A stretch of 7,772 bases of DNA from contig JAGRKY010000429.1 in NCBI GenBank assembly GCA_020442095.1, positions 1-7,772 of the forward strand, written 5' to 3'. This document shows positions 1-5,203 of the stretch, in pieces. Position 1 is the stretch's first letter, and each line of letters opens with the position of its first letter. Under the pieces are notes generated by a model that worked only from the letters and a program-made list of their open reading frames with translations, had not been told where the DNA came from and searched no databases. A program made the translations under genes and the position numbers. The DNA is from Bauldia sp. Its GTDB lineage: Bacteria > Pseudomonadota > Alphaproteobacteria > Rhizobiales > Kaistiaceae.

Positions 1-20
1 GGGTCAAGCCCGGCCATGAC
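1..20. repeat. Edge of a possible dispersed alphaproteobacterial intergenic palindrome
   Basis: The first 20 bases read, on the minus strand, GTCATGGCCGGGCTTGACCC. This resembles an intergenic element I know as frequent in Hyphomicrobiales genomes (core GGCCGGG-CTTGA-CCCGGCC). Only one side is inside the window, so the full palindrome cannot be checked. From here to base 56 I see no other structure and no gene. Confidence 0.35.
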
Positions 21-56
21 GGTGGTGTGGTGGCTGCGTTGTGCGTCACGCTACTC

Positions 57-90
57 GTTGCGGTGACGCGGGCATTGCCCGCGCCGCAAC
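57..90 (-). terminator. Stem-loop just after the SDR gene, probable transcript 3' end
   Basis: The outer arms GTTGCGG (57-63) and CCGCAAC (84-90) pair, and the inner arms CGCGGGC (67-73) and GCCCGCG (77-83) pair around an ATT loop. This makes a 14-bp stem with a 3-nt bulge (64-66). It begins three bases past the SDR stop codon. No T-run follows on the minus strand, so it may be a Rho-assisted end or an mRNA-stabilising hairpin rather than a classical intrinsic terminator. Confidence 0.5.
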
Positions 91-93
91 CGC

Positions 94-1056
94 TCAGGCG
101 AAATGCTCGCCGACCATCTCTTCGCTCTTCGCCCAGAGTGCCCTGGCGCGGTCGGGATCGAGTGCGTAGGCGCGGACGCCGGTGCGCAATTCTGAACCGC
201 TGACGAGTTCGGCGACATGGCAGTCCTCGCAATATTTCCCGCCGACGAGCTCGGCCGGCGCGGTAACGCCCGCCCAGAGCGACGTGGCCGCGCCTTGCTG
301 GACCGTCTTAAAGACGTAGGCGGGTGTCCCGGCGGGGGTGTTCGCCTCGATGTGGGCAACGAGCGACTGAAGGTATTCCGGCGTCATGTGTCGACTGAGT
401 TCGGTCTGGATGGCGCCGGGATGAACGGCGGTCGCGCGAATGCCCTCCGCCTTGTGGCGCCGGTCGAACTCGACGGCGAAGAGGATGTTGGCGGTCTTGG
501 ACCGGCCATAGGCGATCATCTGCTCGTAGGGCGTATGCTCGAAGGTCGGGTCGTCGAGATCGACGTCGGCGTAGCGATGGCCGACCGACGAGAGATTAAC
601 CAGCCGCGACCCGGGCTTCATCAGCCCGGCGATGCGATTGACCAGGACGAAGTGACCGAGATGGTTGGTGCCGAACTGGGTCTCGAAGCCGTCCGCGGTC
701 GTGCCCTTCGGCGTCGCCATCACCCCGGCATTGGCGATGACGAGATCGAGGGGCTTGCCGGCGGCGACGAGCTTGTCGGCGGCGGCGCGTACGCTTGCAA
801 GCGAGGCGAGGTCGAGCGCGACGAGCTCGATCCCGCCGCCGTTCGCGGCCTGGTCGCGCACCACCGCGGTCGCCTTCTCCGCCTTGTCGAGATCGCGGGC
901 GGCGCCGACGACCTCTGCGCCATGGGCGGCGAGAGCGCGCGCGGTCTCCACGCCGATGCCGGCGGAGACGCCGGTCACGAGAATGCGTTTGCCGGAGAGG
1001 TCAATGCCGTCCAGCACGTCGTCGGTGGTCGATTCAGCACCAAATGCCGTGTTCAT
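94..1056 (-). CDS. Short-chain dehydrogenase/reductase (SDR family oxidoreductase)
   Basis: A 320-residue, presumably cytosolic NAD(P)-dependent oxidoreductase; substrate unknown. Visible motifs in order: the Rossmann nucleotide-binding turn TGVSAGIG (28-35); NAG at 109-111; the catalytic serine region NLSS (154-157); and the active-site pair Y183 and K187 in YGRSK. The C-terminal part carries GGKYCEDC (272-279), a segment I associate with the retinol-dehydrogenase/protochlorophyllide-reductase-like branch, which is longer than the usual 250-residue classical SDR. The start is supported by AAGGA (minus strand, 1065-1069) eight bases before the ATG. The gene is divergent from a TetR regulator (1225-1806), and the gap between them holds palindromes likely bound by that regulator, so induction by a small molecule, perhaps the substrate, is a reasonable inference. 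Family assignment is secure; the reaction is not. Confidence 0.93.
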   Translation of the reverse strand: MNTAFGAESTTDDVLDGIDLSGKRILVTGVSAGIGVETARALAAHGAEVVGAARDLDKAEKATAVVRDQAANGGGIELVALDLASLASVRAAADKLVAAGKPLDLVIANAGVMATPKGTTADGFETQFGTNHLGHFVLVNRIAGLMKPGSRLVNLSSVGHRYADVDLDDPTFEHTPYEQMIAYGRSKTANILFAVEFDRRHKAEGIRATAVHPGAIQTELSRHMTPEYLQSLVAHIEANTPAGTPAYVFKTVQQGAATSLWAGVTAPAELVGGKYCEDCHVAELVSGSELRTGVRAYALDPDRARALWAKSEEMVGEHFA

Positions 1057-1117
1057 GATTGCTGTCCTTGATGGTGGAATCGGGCTGGCGAGCCGCCGGA
1101 AGCCCGGGGAGGTGGAG

Positions 1118-1136
1118 GACGGACATGGAATCCGTC
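1118..1136. promoter_or_regulatory. Possible third, degenerate operator half-site pair
   Basis: GACGGA (1118-1123) and TCCGTC (1131-1136) form a 6-bp inverted repeat with a 7-bp spacer. The arms share ACGGA/TCCGT with the two clear operators downstream, but the spacing differs. It lies between those operators and the SDR start codon. It may be an auxiliary site or chance. Confidence 0.2.
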
Positions 1137-1158
1137 GGGAGAAGCGCTATATTCAATG

Positions 1159-1179
1159 AAACGGAGGATGCCTCCGTTT
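1159..1179. promoter_or_regulatory. Operator palindrome 1 of the SDR/TetR divergent region
   Basis: AAACGGAGG (1159-1167) and CCTCCGTTT (1171-1179) form a perfect 9-bp inverted repeat around ATG (1168-1170). The same core recurs at 1192-1207. Two such palindromes in a short divergent promoter region beside a TetR gene are the expected arrangement for TetR binding to control both genes. A TATA-like stretch (TATATT, 1148-1153) lies next to it. Confidence 0.65.
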
Positions 1180-1191
1180 AGTCGCTCATAT

Positions 1192-1207
1192 ACGGAGGGT
1201 CCTCCGT
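1192..1207. promoter_or_regulatory. Operator palindrome 2 of the SDR/TetR divergent region
   Basis: ACGGAGG (1192-1198) and CCTCCGT (1201-1207) are a 7-bp inverted repeat with a 2-bp spacer (GT), the same core as palindrome 1. The two centres are about 30 bp apart, close to three helical turns, so bound dimers would lie on roughly the same DNA face. The site ends 17 bases before the chosen GTG start of the TetR gene, in its leader, which fits autorepression. Confidence 0.65.
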
Positions 1208-1224
1208 TTTACAAGGGGGCTTCC

Positions 1225-1806
1225 GTGCCCAAAGCTGAAAAATCGCGCGCGCCCCGCGCCGACGCGCAGCGCAATCGCCAGCGTTTGCTCGATACGGCCT
1301 TGAAATTGTTTGCTTCTTCGGACGAAGAGGTGACGCTGTCGGCCGTCGCCAAAGAGGCCGATGTCGGCATCGGCACGCTCTATCGTCACTTCCCGACCCG
1401 CGACGCGTTGGTCGAAGCGATCTATCGGCAGGAGGTCGAGCGGCTGAGCGAGGCGGCGCCGGCGCTGCTGAAGGAAATGCCGGCCGACAAGGCGCTGGAG
1501 GAATGGCTGACCCGCTATGCCGGCCTGGTCGCGACCAAGCGCGGGCTGAAGGAAGCTGTCCGCTCCATCTTCGAGCCGGGCACGGATGCCTATGCCTATT
1601 CGCGCGACCGGATGACCGATGCGGTAACGCTGCTGCTTGACGCCGCCGCCGGGACCGGCGCGATCCGCAACGATCTCGATCCGCAGGACGTTCTGCTCGC
1701 GGTCGCGGCGAGCACATGGGTCTTCGCCAGCGATCGCGACTGGCAGGAGCGCGTCCGGCCGGTGTTGCGCCTCGTCATGGATGGCTTGCGCTACAAGCCC
1801 GGCTGA
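1225..1806 (+). CDS. TetR/AcrR-family transcriptional regulator of the SDR module
   Basis: A 193-residue TetR-type repressor. The N-terminal helix-turn-helix spans about residues 36-56, ending in the typical GIGTLYRHFPTRDALV segment. The C-terminal ligand-binding and dimerisation half (LEEWLTRYAG... onward) resembles the SbtR-like C-terminal domain group. I chose GTG at 1225 because AAGGGGG (1213-1219) sits five bases before it. An in-frame ATG at 1156 would add 23 residues encoded by the operator palindromes themselves, have no good ribosome site, and place the binding sites inside the gene. The regulator is divergent from the SDR gene (94-1056), so it probably represses both that gene and itself and releases on binding a small ligand. 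The ligand cannot be told from sequence. Confidence 0.9.
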   Translation: MPKAEKSRAPRADAQRNRQRLLDTALKLFASSDEEVTLSAVAKEADVGIGTLYRHFPTRDALVEAIYRQEVERLSEAAPALLKEMPADKALEEWLTRYAGLVATKRGLKEAVRSIFEPGTDAYAYSRDRMTDAVTLLLDAAAGTGAIRNDLDPQDVLLAVAASTWVFASDRDWQERVRPVLRLVMDGLRYKPG

Positions 1807-1909
1807 TTTCCGGCGCTGACGGAGGTGGCGCGACCCGGCGCCCAGGGTTCCGGGGCGGTTGTGGCGATGCTAGGCTGGCGCTCCCCGATTGCCGACGATG
1901 GAGGATCCG

Positions 1910-2392
1910 ATGACGGACGCGCGGCAACTGGCCTTCCCGATGCGAGCCGCGATTGCCGCCCGGGTCTCGTTCCTGGCGCTATTGACCATTCTTGCCTTGG
2001 CGCTGGCGCGGCCGGTGCTGGCGGCCGATCTCGATGCCGAGGGAAAGGCCGCGGTGCAGGCCTGGGTCGACGCGGTGGTTTCCGGCGACGTCGACAGGAT
2101 CGGGGCGATCCTCGCCCCGGAGTTCCAGATCCTCCGGGCGGACGGCTCGGCCTACGACAAGGACGAATACCTCCAGAGCATCCTGCCGCGGTTTCCGGAG
2201 AACGGGCCGGAAATGAGCGACCTGGTCGTCACCGGCGAGGGCGAAATCATGGTCACCCGCTACGTGCTGACGACCGGCGGGGTCCGCGGCGACGAGGCAG
2301 AACCGGAAGCGCCCCGGCTCACGGTCTTCCGCAAGGACGGCGATGCCTGGCTCGTGGTCGCCCACGCCAATTTCGGGCTGATCGCCAAGTGA
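1910..2392 (+). CDS. Exported SnoaL/NTF2-like (DUF4440-type) small protein
   Basis: A 160-residue protein with an N-terminal signal peptide: basic start, a hydrophobic run at about residues 19-34, and a VLA-AD cleavage site near residue 38. The mature part looks like a single cone-shaped alpha+beta domain of the NTF2/SnoaL superfamily: a helix beginning AEGKAAVQAWVDAVVSGD, then an aspartate-rich AILAPEFQILRADG stretch, and closing strands ending DAWLVVAHANFG. Such domains bind small hydrophobic ligands or act as lyases or isomerases, but the superfamily is so varied that no reaction can be assigned. The start is ATG 1910, preceded by GGAGGA with four bases between; in-frame ATGs at 1889 and 1898 lack this. 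About 100 bases without recognisable features separate it from the TetR gene. It is convergent with the hydrolase gene (2401-3312), 8 bp apart, with no clear terminator between them. Confidence 0.7.
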   Translation: MTDARQLAFPMRAAIAARVSFLALLTILALALARPVLAADLDAEGKAAVQAWVDAVVSGDVDRIGAILAPEFQILRADGSAYDKDEYLQSILPRFPENGPEMSDLVVTGEGEIMVTRYVLTTGGVRGDEAEPEAPRLTVFRKDGDAWLVVAHANFGLIAK

Positions 2393-2400
2393 CGATCTGA

Positions 2401-3312
2401 TCAATTGCCGAGGCGGCGGACGAGGAAATCGGCCTGCGCGGCGCTGACGGTGTCGAACAGCGGGCTCCGGTCATAGAGCAGGCCAAAATGGCCGCCCTCG
2501 ATGTCGAGGAGCTCCTTGTCGCCGCCGGCCGCCTCGTAGCAGAGATGCGATACCTCCGGCTCGGAGCCCGGCATCTCGTCGTCACGGGCGATGACCCATA
2601 GCGACGCCCCGTTGAAATGCGGCGCGCAGAGCCCGGGATGGAGCGGCACGGCCGTGTCCGGCACGACCGAGGTGGCGTGGTTCAGCCAGCCGGTGCCGGG
2701 CCGGCTGCCATATTCGATGAACCAGCGATAGGCGGTGATCGGCTTGAGGAGCGACGGGTTGGCCGCCTGGTCATCCGAAACGACCGGCATCGGGCCCCGT
2801 GTCGCCTTCGGGTTGGAGACGATGTCGGCGGTCAGGAAGGACTCGCGGAGCGACCGGTAGAGACTGCCGTCGGGATCAGGTGGCGGCGGCTCGCTGCCGC
2901 ATGCCGGGACCTGGACGACGAAGGCCGCGACCCGGCCGTCGAAGGCGGCGAGGCTGATGACGGCGACCGAGCTCGCGCTGTCGCCCCAGAGCGCCATGCG
3001 CGTCGCGTCGATGCCGGGAAGGCCGGCGGCAAAGTCGAGGGCGGCGCGATAACCGCGGCCCTGGAGCCAGCGGTTGATCACCTGCCGCGGTTCGCCGCCG
3101 CTGAGGCCGAAGCCCTGGTGATCGAAAAGGAGGACGTCGATGCCGGCCGCGTGGATCACCTCGGCGTAGCGTTCGGCGACCATGCCGGTGATCGTCGCCG
3201 AGAAGCCGTGCGCCATGAGCAGGATCGGCCCCGGCGCGGGGTCGTGCCGGTAGAGCACGCCGCGCAGCACCGTTCCTTCGCACGGGAATTCGACGACCCG
3301 GGTTTCCGGCAT
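2401..3312 (-). CDS. Alpha/beta-hydrolase fold protein
   Basis: A 303-residue alpha/beta hydrolase without a signal peptide, so probably cytosolic. HGFSA (35-39) follows the strand PILLMA and is the usual oxyanion-hole segment. LFDHQGFGLSGG (62-73) matches the next conserved strand and loop. The nucleophile elbow is LWGDSAS with S112. H275 in EGGHFG is the likely catalytic histidine, with D244 or D245 in IARDDEMPG as the acid. The elbow reads G-D-S-A-S where most family members have G-x-S-x-G; see findings. The overall pattern is close to the dienelactone-hydrolase/peptidase-like group (Hydrolase_4 or S9-like), but the substrate is unknown. The start is backed by GGAGG at 3323-3327 (minus strand), ten bases before ATG. 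The gene lies downstream of the second curlin gene on the same strand, but a hairpin at 3382-3401 separates the two, so I do not place it in the curli unit. Confidence 0.85.
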   Translation of the reverse strand: MPETRVVEFPCEGTVLRGVLYRHDPAPGPILLMAHGFSATITGMVAERYAEVIHAAGIDVLLFDHQGFGLSGGEPRQVINRWLQGRGYRAALDFAAGLPGIDATRMALWGDSASSVAVISLAAFDGRVAAFVVQVPACGSEPPPPDPDGSLYRSLRESFLTADIVSNPKATRGPMPVVSDDQAANPSLLKPITAYRWFIEYGSRPGTGWLNHATSVVPDTAVPLHPGLCAPHFNGASLWVIARDDEMPGSEPEVSHLCYEAAGGDKELLDIEGGHFGLLYDRSPLFDTVSAAQADFLVRRLGN

Positions 3313-3369
3313 GCGCTCTTCGCCTCCGACGACGGACCACGAGCATCATAGCCGATCGGATGCCGGACA

Positions 3370-3401
3370 AGAAAAGAGTGACGCGGACGTCTCCGTCCGC
3401 G
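3370..3401 (-). terminator. Probable intrinsic terminator of the second curlin gene
   Basis: CGCGGACG (3382-3389) and CGTCCGCG (3394-3401) form an 8-bp perfect stem with a TCTC loop. Read on the minus strand, the stem is followed by TCACTCTTTTCTTG, a moderately T-rich tail. It sits about 110 bases past the curlin stop codon and before the hydrolase gene, so it would isolate the two. The stretch 3402-3510 holds nothing else that I recognise. Confidence 0.55.
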
Positions 3402-3510
3402 CCACCCTAAACACCCTGAAGACTGAGGGGGCGGAAAGCCTTCAAGGCGATTCTGCCGGCCGGCCGCGTGGGGGATTGCGTGACCGGGAGCTGCGAGGAG
3501 GCCGCCCGGG

Positions 3511-3921
3511 CTACCAGCCCCACTGGAAGGTCGCGCCGGCCTTGCCGTTGCCGTTCTGGACGACATTCGCCTTGGTCTTCTTGCCGAACTGGAAGAGGCC
3601 ATAGGCGTTGTTGTTGCCGTTCTGCTGGAGCGTGCCCTTGTGGCCGTTGCCCTGCTGGTGGACGAGGCCGAAATTGCCGGTGCCCTTCTGGGCGAGGCCG
3701 GCGGCGTTGTTCTTGCCCTTCTGCTTGATGCCGCCCTTCTTCAGGCCATCGAAAGAGCCGAAGAGCTCGAGGGTGGAGGCAAGCGCCCTGGTCTGTTTCG
3801 CGTCGCGGGGGATGTAGGTGAAGGACGCCGAGCCGGCGGCGGCCGGCGTGGCAAGCGCTGCGGCGCCGATCATCACGGCGGCGACGGCGGCAGCAACAGT
3901 GCGGGTCGTCCTGGCCATCAT
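3511..3921 (-). CDS. Second curlin repeat protein (curli-like amyloid subunit or nucleator)
   Basis: A 136-residue exported protein. A signal peptide spans about residues 1-29 (basic ARTTR, hydrophobic alanine-rich core, PAAA-G cleavage). Residues 30-66 are a non-repetitive segment containing IPRDAKQTRALASTLELFGS. From Q67 come six uninterrupted 11-residue units of the form Q-x-G-x-x-(N/H/T/K)-x5, then a partial seventh, QWGW, at the C-terminus. This Q-G-N spacing is that of curlin repeats, which stack as a beta-solenoid amyloid outside the cell. ATG 3921 (or the adjacent ATG 3918) is preceded by GAGGAG; a longer frame from 4020 lacks a ribosome site and would run through the promoter array. 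It has fewer repeats than the other curlin plus an N-terminal segment, which would suit a CsgB-like nucleator or cap, but nothing proves it. It is transcribed separately from csgH, from which a strong terminator divides it. Confidence 0.82.
   Translation of the reverse strand: MMARTTRTVAAAVAAVMIGAAALATPAAAGSASFTYIPRDAKQTRALASTLELFGSFDGLKKGGIKQKGKNNAAGLAQKGTGNFGLVHQQGNGHKGTLQQNGNNNAYGLFQFGKKTKANVVQNGNGKAGATFQWGW
3526..3723 (-). repeat. Six 11-residue curlin repeats within the second curlin gene
   Basis: Six consecutive 33-nt units encode residues 67-132, each starting with Gln and having Gly at position 3. Position 6 is N, N, H, N, T, K in order, so the Asn ladder degrades towards the C-terminus. 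There are no insertions or deletions between units. Confidence 0.85.
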
Positions 3922-3975
3922 CGTGATTCTCCTCGTTCGCTTGGGGTCGCCGGGTTCGTCCAGCCGATGAACGCG

Positions 3976-4030
3976 ACTATGGGGGAGCCGCCCTGAACCC
4001 GATCGGAACCCGACATTCATCCGGGGTTAA
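3976..4030 (-). promoter_or_regulatory. Promoter region of the second curlin gene with shared 11-bp repeat array
   Basis: On the minus strand, four 11-bp elements run from 4030 down to 3987: TTAACCCCGGA, TGAATGTCGGG, TTCCGATCGGG, TTCAGGGCGGC. The same array stands before the other curlin gene (5213-5256). Over the 36-bp core the two copies agree at 28 positions by my count, with identical spacing. A possible -10, CATAGT, follows at 3981-3976. The array ends 66 bases before the start codon, in the place expected for an activator overlapping the -35 region. The regulator is not identifiable from this window. Confidence 0.65.
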
Positions 4031-4105
4031 TGGCCCGGCCGGGGTTTCGCCCGCTTGGTGGCGGCGGGGATTTGACGGCGGCGCGGCCCGGCGGATGTGT
4101 CGTCG

Positions 4106-4143
4106 AAAAAAAGAGGGGCCCCCTGGGGGAAAGGGGACCCCTC
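4106..4143 (-). terminator. Intrinsic terminator after csgH
   Basis: On the minus strand, GAGGGGTCCCC (4143-4133) pairs with GGGGGCCCCTC (4123-4113), an 11-bp stem with one G-U wobble and a 9-nt loop. It is followed directly by seven Ts (4112-4106). This is a textbook Rho-independent terminator, beginning 39 bases past the csgH stop codon. It separates the csgA-csgH unit from the second curlin gene. Confidence 0.9.
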
Positions 4144-4163
4144 GATCTGACTCGTACCCTCGA

Positions 4164-4181
4164 GGGGGCGGGGAGGGAGGG
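4164..4181 (+). other. G-quadruplex-forming motif abutting the csgH stop codon
   Basis: The plus strand reads GGGGG-C-GGGG-A-GGG-A-GGG, four G-runs with single-base loops, the strictest form of the quadruplex motif. It ends at 4181, immediately next to the csgH stop codon (4184-4182). The plus strand is the template for csgH, so the mRNA here is the C-rich complement. Whether it folds in the cell is not known. Confidence 0.5.
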
Positions 4182-4619
4182 TCAGATTGCGCCGCCGACG
4201 CGCTCGCTGCATTCGAGCGTTTCGCCGTCGACGGTGATGGTAAGGCGGGCGTCGTAGATGGTGGTGCCGTTGCTGCCGAGCATGACCTGGCCGAGCGTCG
4301 CGGTCTCGCCGGCAACAAGGGCGAAGTCACCGCCCTGGCTGACCTTGGCGCCGCCACCGCCACCGGTATTGCGGACCGTGAAGCGGTAGGAGCCGGCGGC
4401 GTCGACATCGGCGGAGACGAGGCCCTGCAGCGTCAGCATGCCGCCGCTCGCACCGGAATTGATGACGCAGCGGACCGGGGCATGGGCGCCGCGGGAAGCG
4501 CCGGGCTCCCGGTCGACCGAGGCGGCGGGGGTGGCCGCGCCGAGGGCGGCGCCGATCACGCCGACACCGAGCATGAGCGGGATGGCGCGGGCCGCGAGGC
4601 GTCTGGTGTTGTCGAGCAT
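4182..4619 (-). CDS. csgH: Curli assembly chaperone CsgH
   Basis: A 145-residue periplasmic protein of the CsgH family, the alphaproteobacterial counterpart of CsgC, which blocks premature curlin amyloid formation through a small immunoglobulin-like beta-sandwich. Residues 1 to about 33 are a signal peptide (RRLAARAIPLMLGVGVIGAALGAATPAA). The mature part shows the strand and loop pattern I associate with the family: VRCVINSG, SYRFTVRNTGGGG, then QGGDFALVAGETATLGQVML, and YDARLTITVDGETLEC. C51 and C137 are the only cysteines, one in the first strand and one in the last, and may form a disulfide. ATG 4619 is chosen because AGGAG lies eight bases upstream; a longer in-frame stretch up to 5057 runs antisense-like through csgA and is not real. 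It lies 95 bases downstream of csgA in the same unit and ends at a strong intrinsic terminator. The mature N-terminal spacer before C51 is not recognisable. Confidence 0.85.
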   Translation of the reverse strand: MLDNTRRLAARAIPLMLGVGVIGAALGAATPAASVDREPGASRGAHAPVRCVINSGASGGMLTLQGLVSADVDAAGSYRFTVRNTGGGGGAKVSQGGDFALVAGETATLGQVMLGSNGTTIYDARLTITVDGETLECSERVGGAI

Positions 4620-4652
4620 GGGTCTCACTCCTGATCTCTCTGCTTCGAGCGG

Positions 4653-4689
4653 GGCCGGGAAGCGCACTGGCGGGCAACGCTTCCCGGCC
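4653..4689 (-). ncRNA. 12-bp perfect stem-loop between csgA and csgH
   Basis: GGCCGGGAAGCG (4653-4664) and CGCTTCCCGGCC (4678-4689) are exactly complementary, with a 13-nt loop. On the minus strand no T-run follows, and the csgH ribosome site begins about 20 bases beyond it. It therefore looks like a cis RNA element (processing, stabilising or attenuating hairpin) rather than a full terminator. It is likely to favour csgA message over csgH. Confidence 0.6.
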
Positions 4690-4695
4690 GGCCGA

Positions 4696-4715
4696 ATCCG
4701 CGCTTTGCCGCGGAT
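4696..4715 (-). other. Small stem-loop overlapping the csgA stop codon
   Basis: ATCCGCG (4696-4702) and CGCGGAT (4709-4715) pair around a 6-nt loop. Base 4715 is the last base of the csgA TGA stop. With the 12-bp hairpin that follows, the csgA transcript would have two tandem stems at its 3' end. Confidence 0.45.
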
Positions 4716-5149
4716 CAGTTGCAGGTCTGGACGAAGGCGGCGACGTTGCCGTGGCCGGACTGGATCACGTCGCCGCGGCAGCCGTTGCCGACCTGGACGC
4801 CGGCGGCGATGTTGCCGTTGCCGTCCTGGGTGATGATGGCGTTGTGGTTCGAGCCGAACTGGCCGATGCCGGCGGCGTTGTTGCGGCCGCGCTGGAAGGT
4901 GTCGCCGTAATTGTTGTAGCCGTCCTGGCCGATCGCCGAGGTGTTGCGCTTGCCGTATTGCTCGGCGATACCGGTATTCCAGGAGCCGTTCTGGTGGATG
5001 CCGATCCGGTTCTTCTTGCCGACCTGGTTGCCGCCGGCGCTGTTCGACCAGCCCCATTGCTCGATCTTGATCTTGCCGGCCATGGCGGGCGCCGAGCCAA
5101 GGGTGAGGACTGCGACGAGGGCGCTGCCGATGAGAAATGTGCGGGTCAT
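4715..5149 (-). CDS. csgA: Curlin repeat protein (major curli-like amyloid subunit)
   Basis: A 144-residue exported amyloid subunit. A signal peptide covers about residues 1-24 (MTRTFLIGSALVAVLTLGSAPAMA). After six residues, ten perfect 11-residue units run from Q31 to V140 as Q-x-G-x-x-N-x5, with a partial eleventh, QTCN, at the end. The Q-G-N spacing matches curlin half-repeats; two units would make one beta-solenoid rung, so about five rungs, as in enterobacterial CsgA. Almost the whole mature protein is repeat, which favours the major subunit. ATG 5149 has AGGAG eight bases upstream. Transport through a CsgG-type pore is expected, but no csgG, csgE or csgF lies in this window. It is the first gene of a unit with csgH (4182-4619), under an array of 11-bp elements (5213-5256). 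The two C-terminal cysteines, C124 and C143, are unusual for a curlin. CsgA versus CsgB identity is inferred from length only. Confidence 0.85.
   Translation of the reverse strand: MTRTFLIGSALVAVLTLGSAPAMAGKIKIEQWGWSNSAGGNQVGKKNRIGIHQNGSWNTGIAEQYGKRNTSAIGQDGYNNYGDTFQRGRNNAAGIGQFGSNHNAIITQDGNGNIAAGVQVGNGCRGDVIQSGHGNVAAFVQTCN
4730..5059 (-). repeat. Ten uninterrupted 11-residue curlin repeats in csgA
   Basis: Ten 33-nt units encode residues 31-140. Position 1 is Gln and position 3 is Gly in all ten. Position 6 is Asn in eight, with His in unit 7 and Cys in unit 9. Some units at the DNA level share short tracts such as the complement of gccgttctg, so copy number could change by slippage. Confidence 0.88.
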
Positions 5150-5203
5150 GCTTCCGTCTCCTTGGTTGTGCGGTGGCGCCAGCGGGCTGGACACGGTCAC
5201 GGG

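Noticed and set aside
217..1071. Long plus-strand open frame opposite the SDR gene
   Set aside because: It is the antisense shadow of a gene with complete SDR motifs; no recognisable domain and only an effect of high GC content.
1156..1224. N-terminal extension of the first TetR protein from ATG 1156
   Set aside because: The 23 extra residues are encoded by operator palindromes, are not TetR-like, and lack a good ribosome site, whereas GTG 1225 has AAGGGGG.
1825..2400. Plus-strand frame of 191 codons overlapping the SnoaL-like gene
   Set aside because: Composition is Gly/Arg-rich with no domain; the competing frame has a signal peptide, a ribosome site and an NTF2-like pattern.
2393..2400. 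Terminator between the convergent SnoaL-like and hydrolase genes
   Set aside because: The gap is 8 bases and I found no stem with a T-run there or in the adjacent gene ends.
4157..4166. Palindrome CCCTCGAGGG as a regulator site
   Set aside because: It lies between a stop codon and a terminator, not near a promoter, and is short for the GC content.
4182..5057. A 291-codon minus-strand reading frame containing csgH and extending upstream through csgA
   Set aside because: The upstream part is arginine-rich shadow of csgA in another frame; csgH has its own ATG at 4619 with AGGAG, and its signal peptide begins there.
3526..5059. CRISPR array or minisatellite because of regular 33-nt periodicity
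   Set aside because: The period is the codon image of 11-residue curlin repeats inside two signal-peptide proteins; there are no constant repeats with unique spacers.
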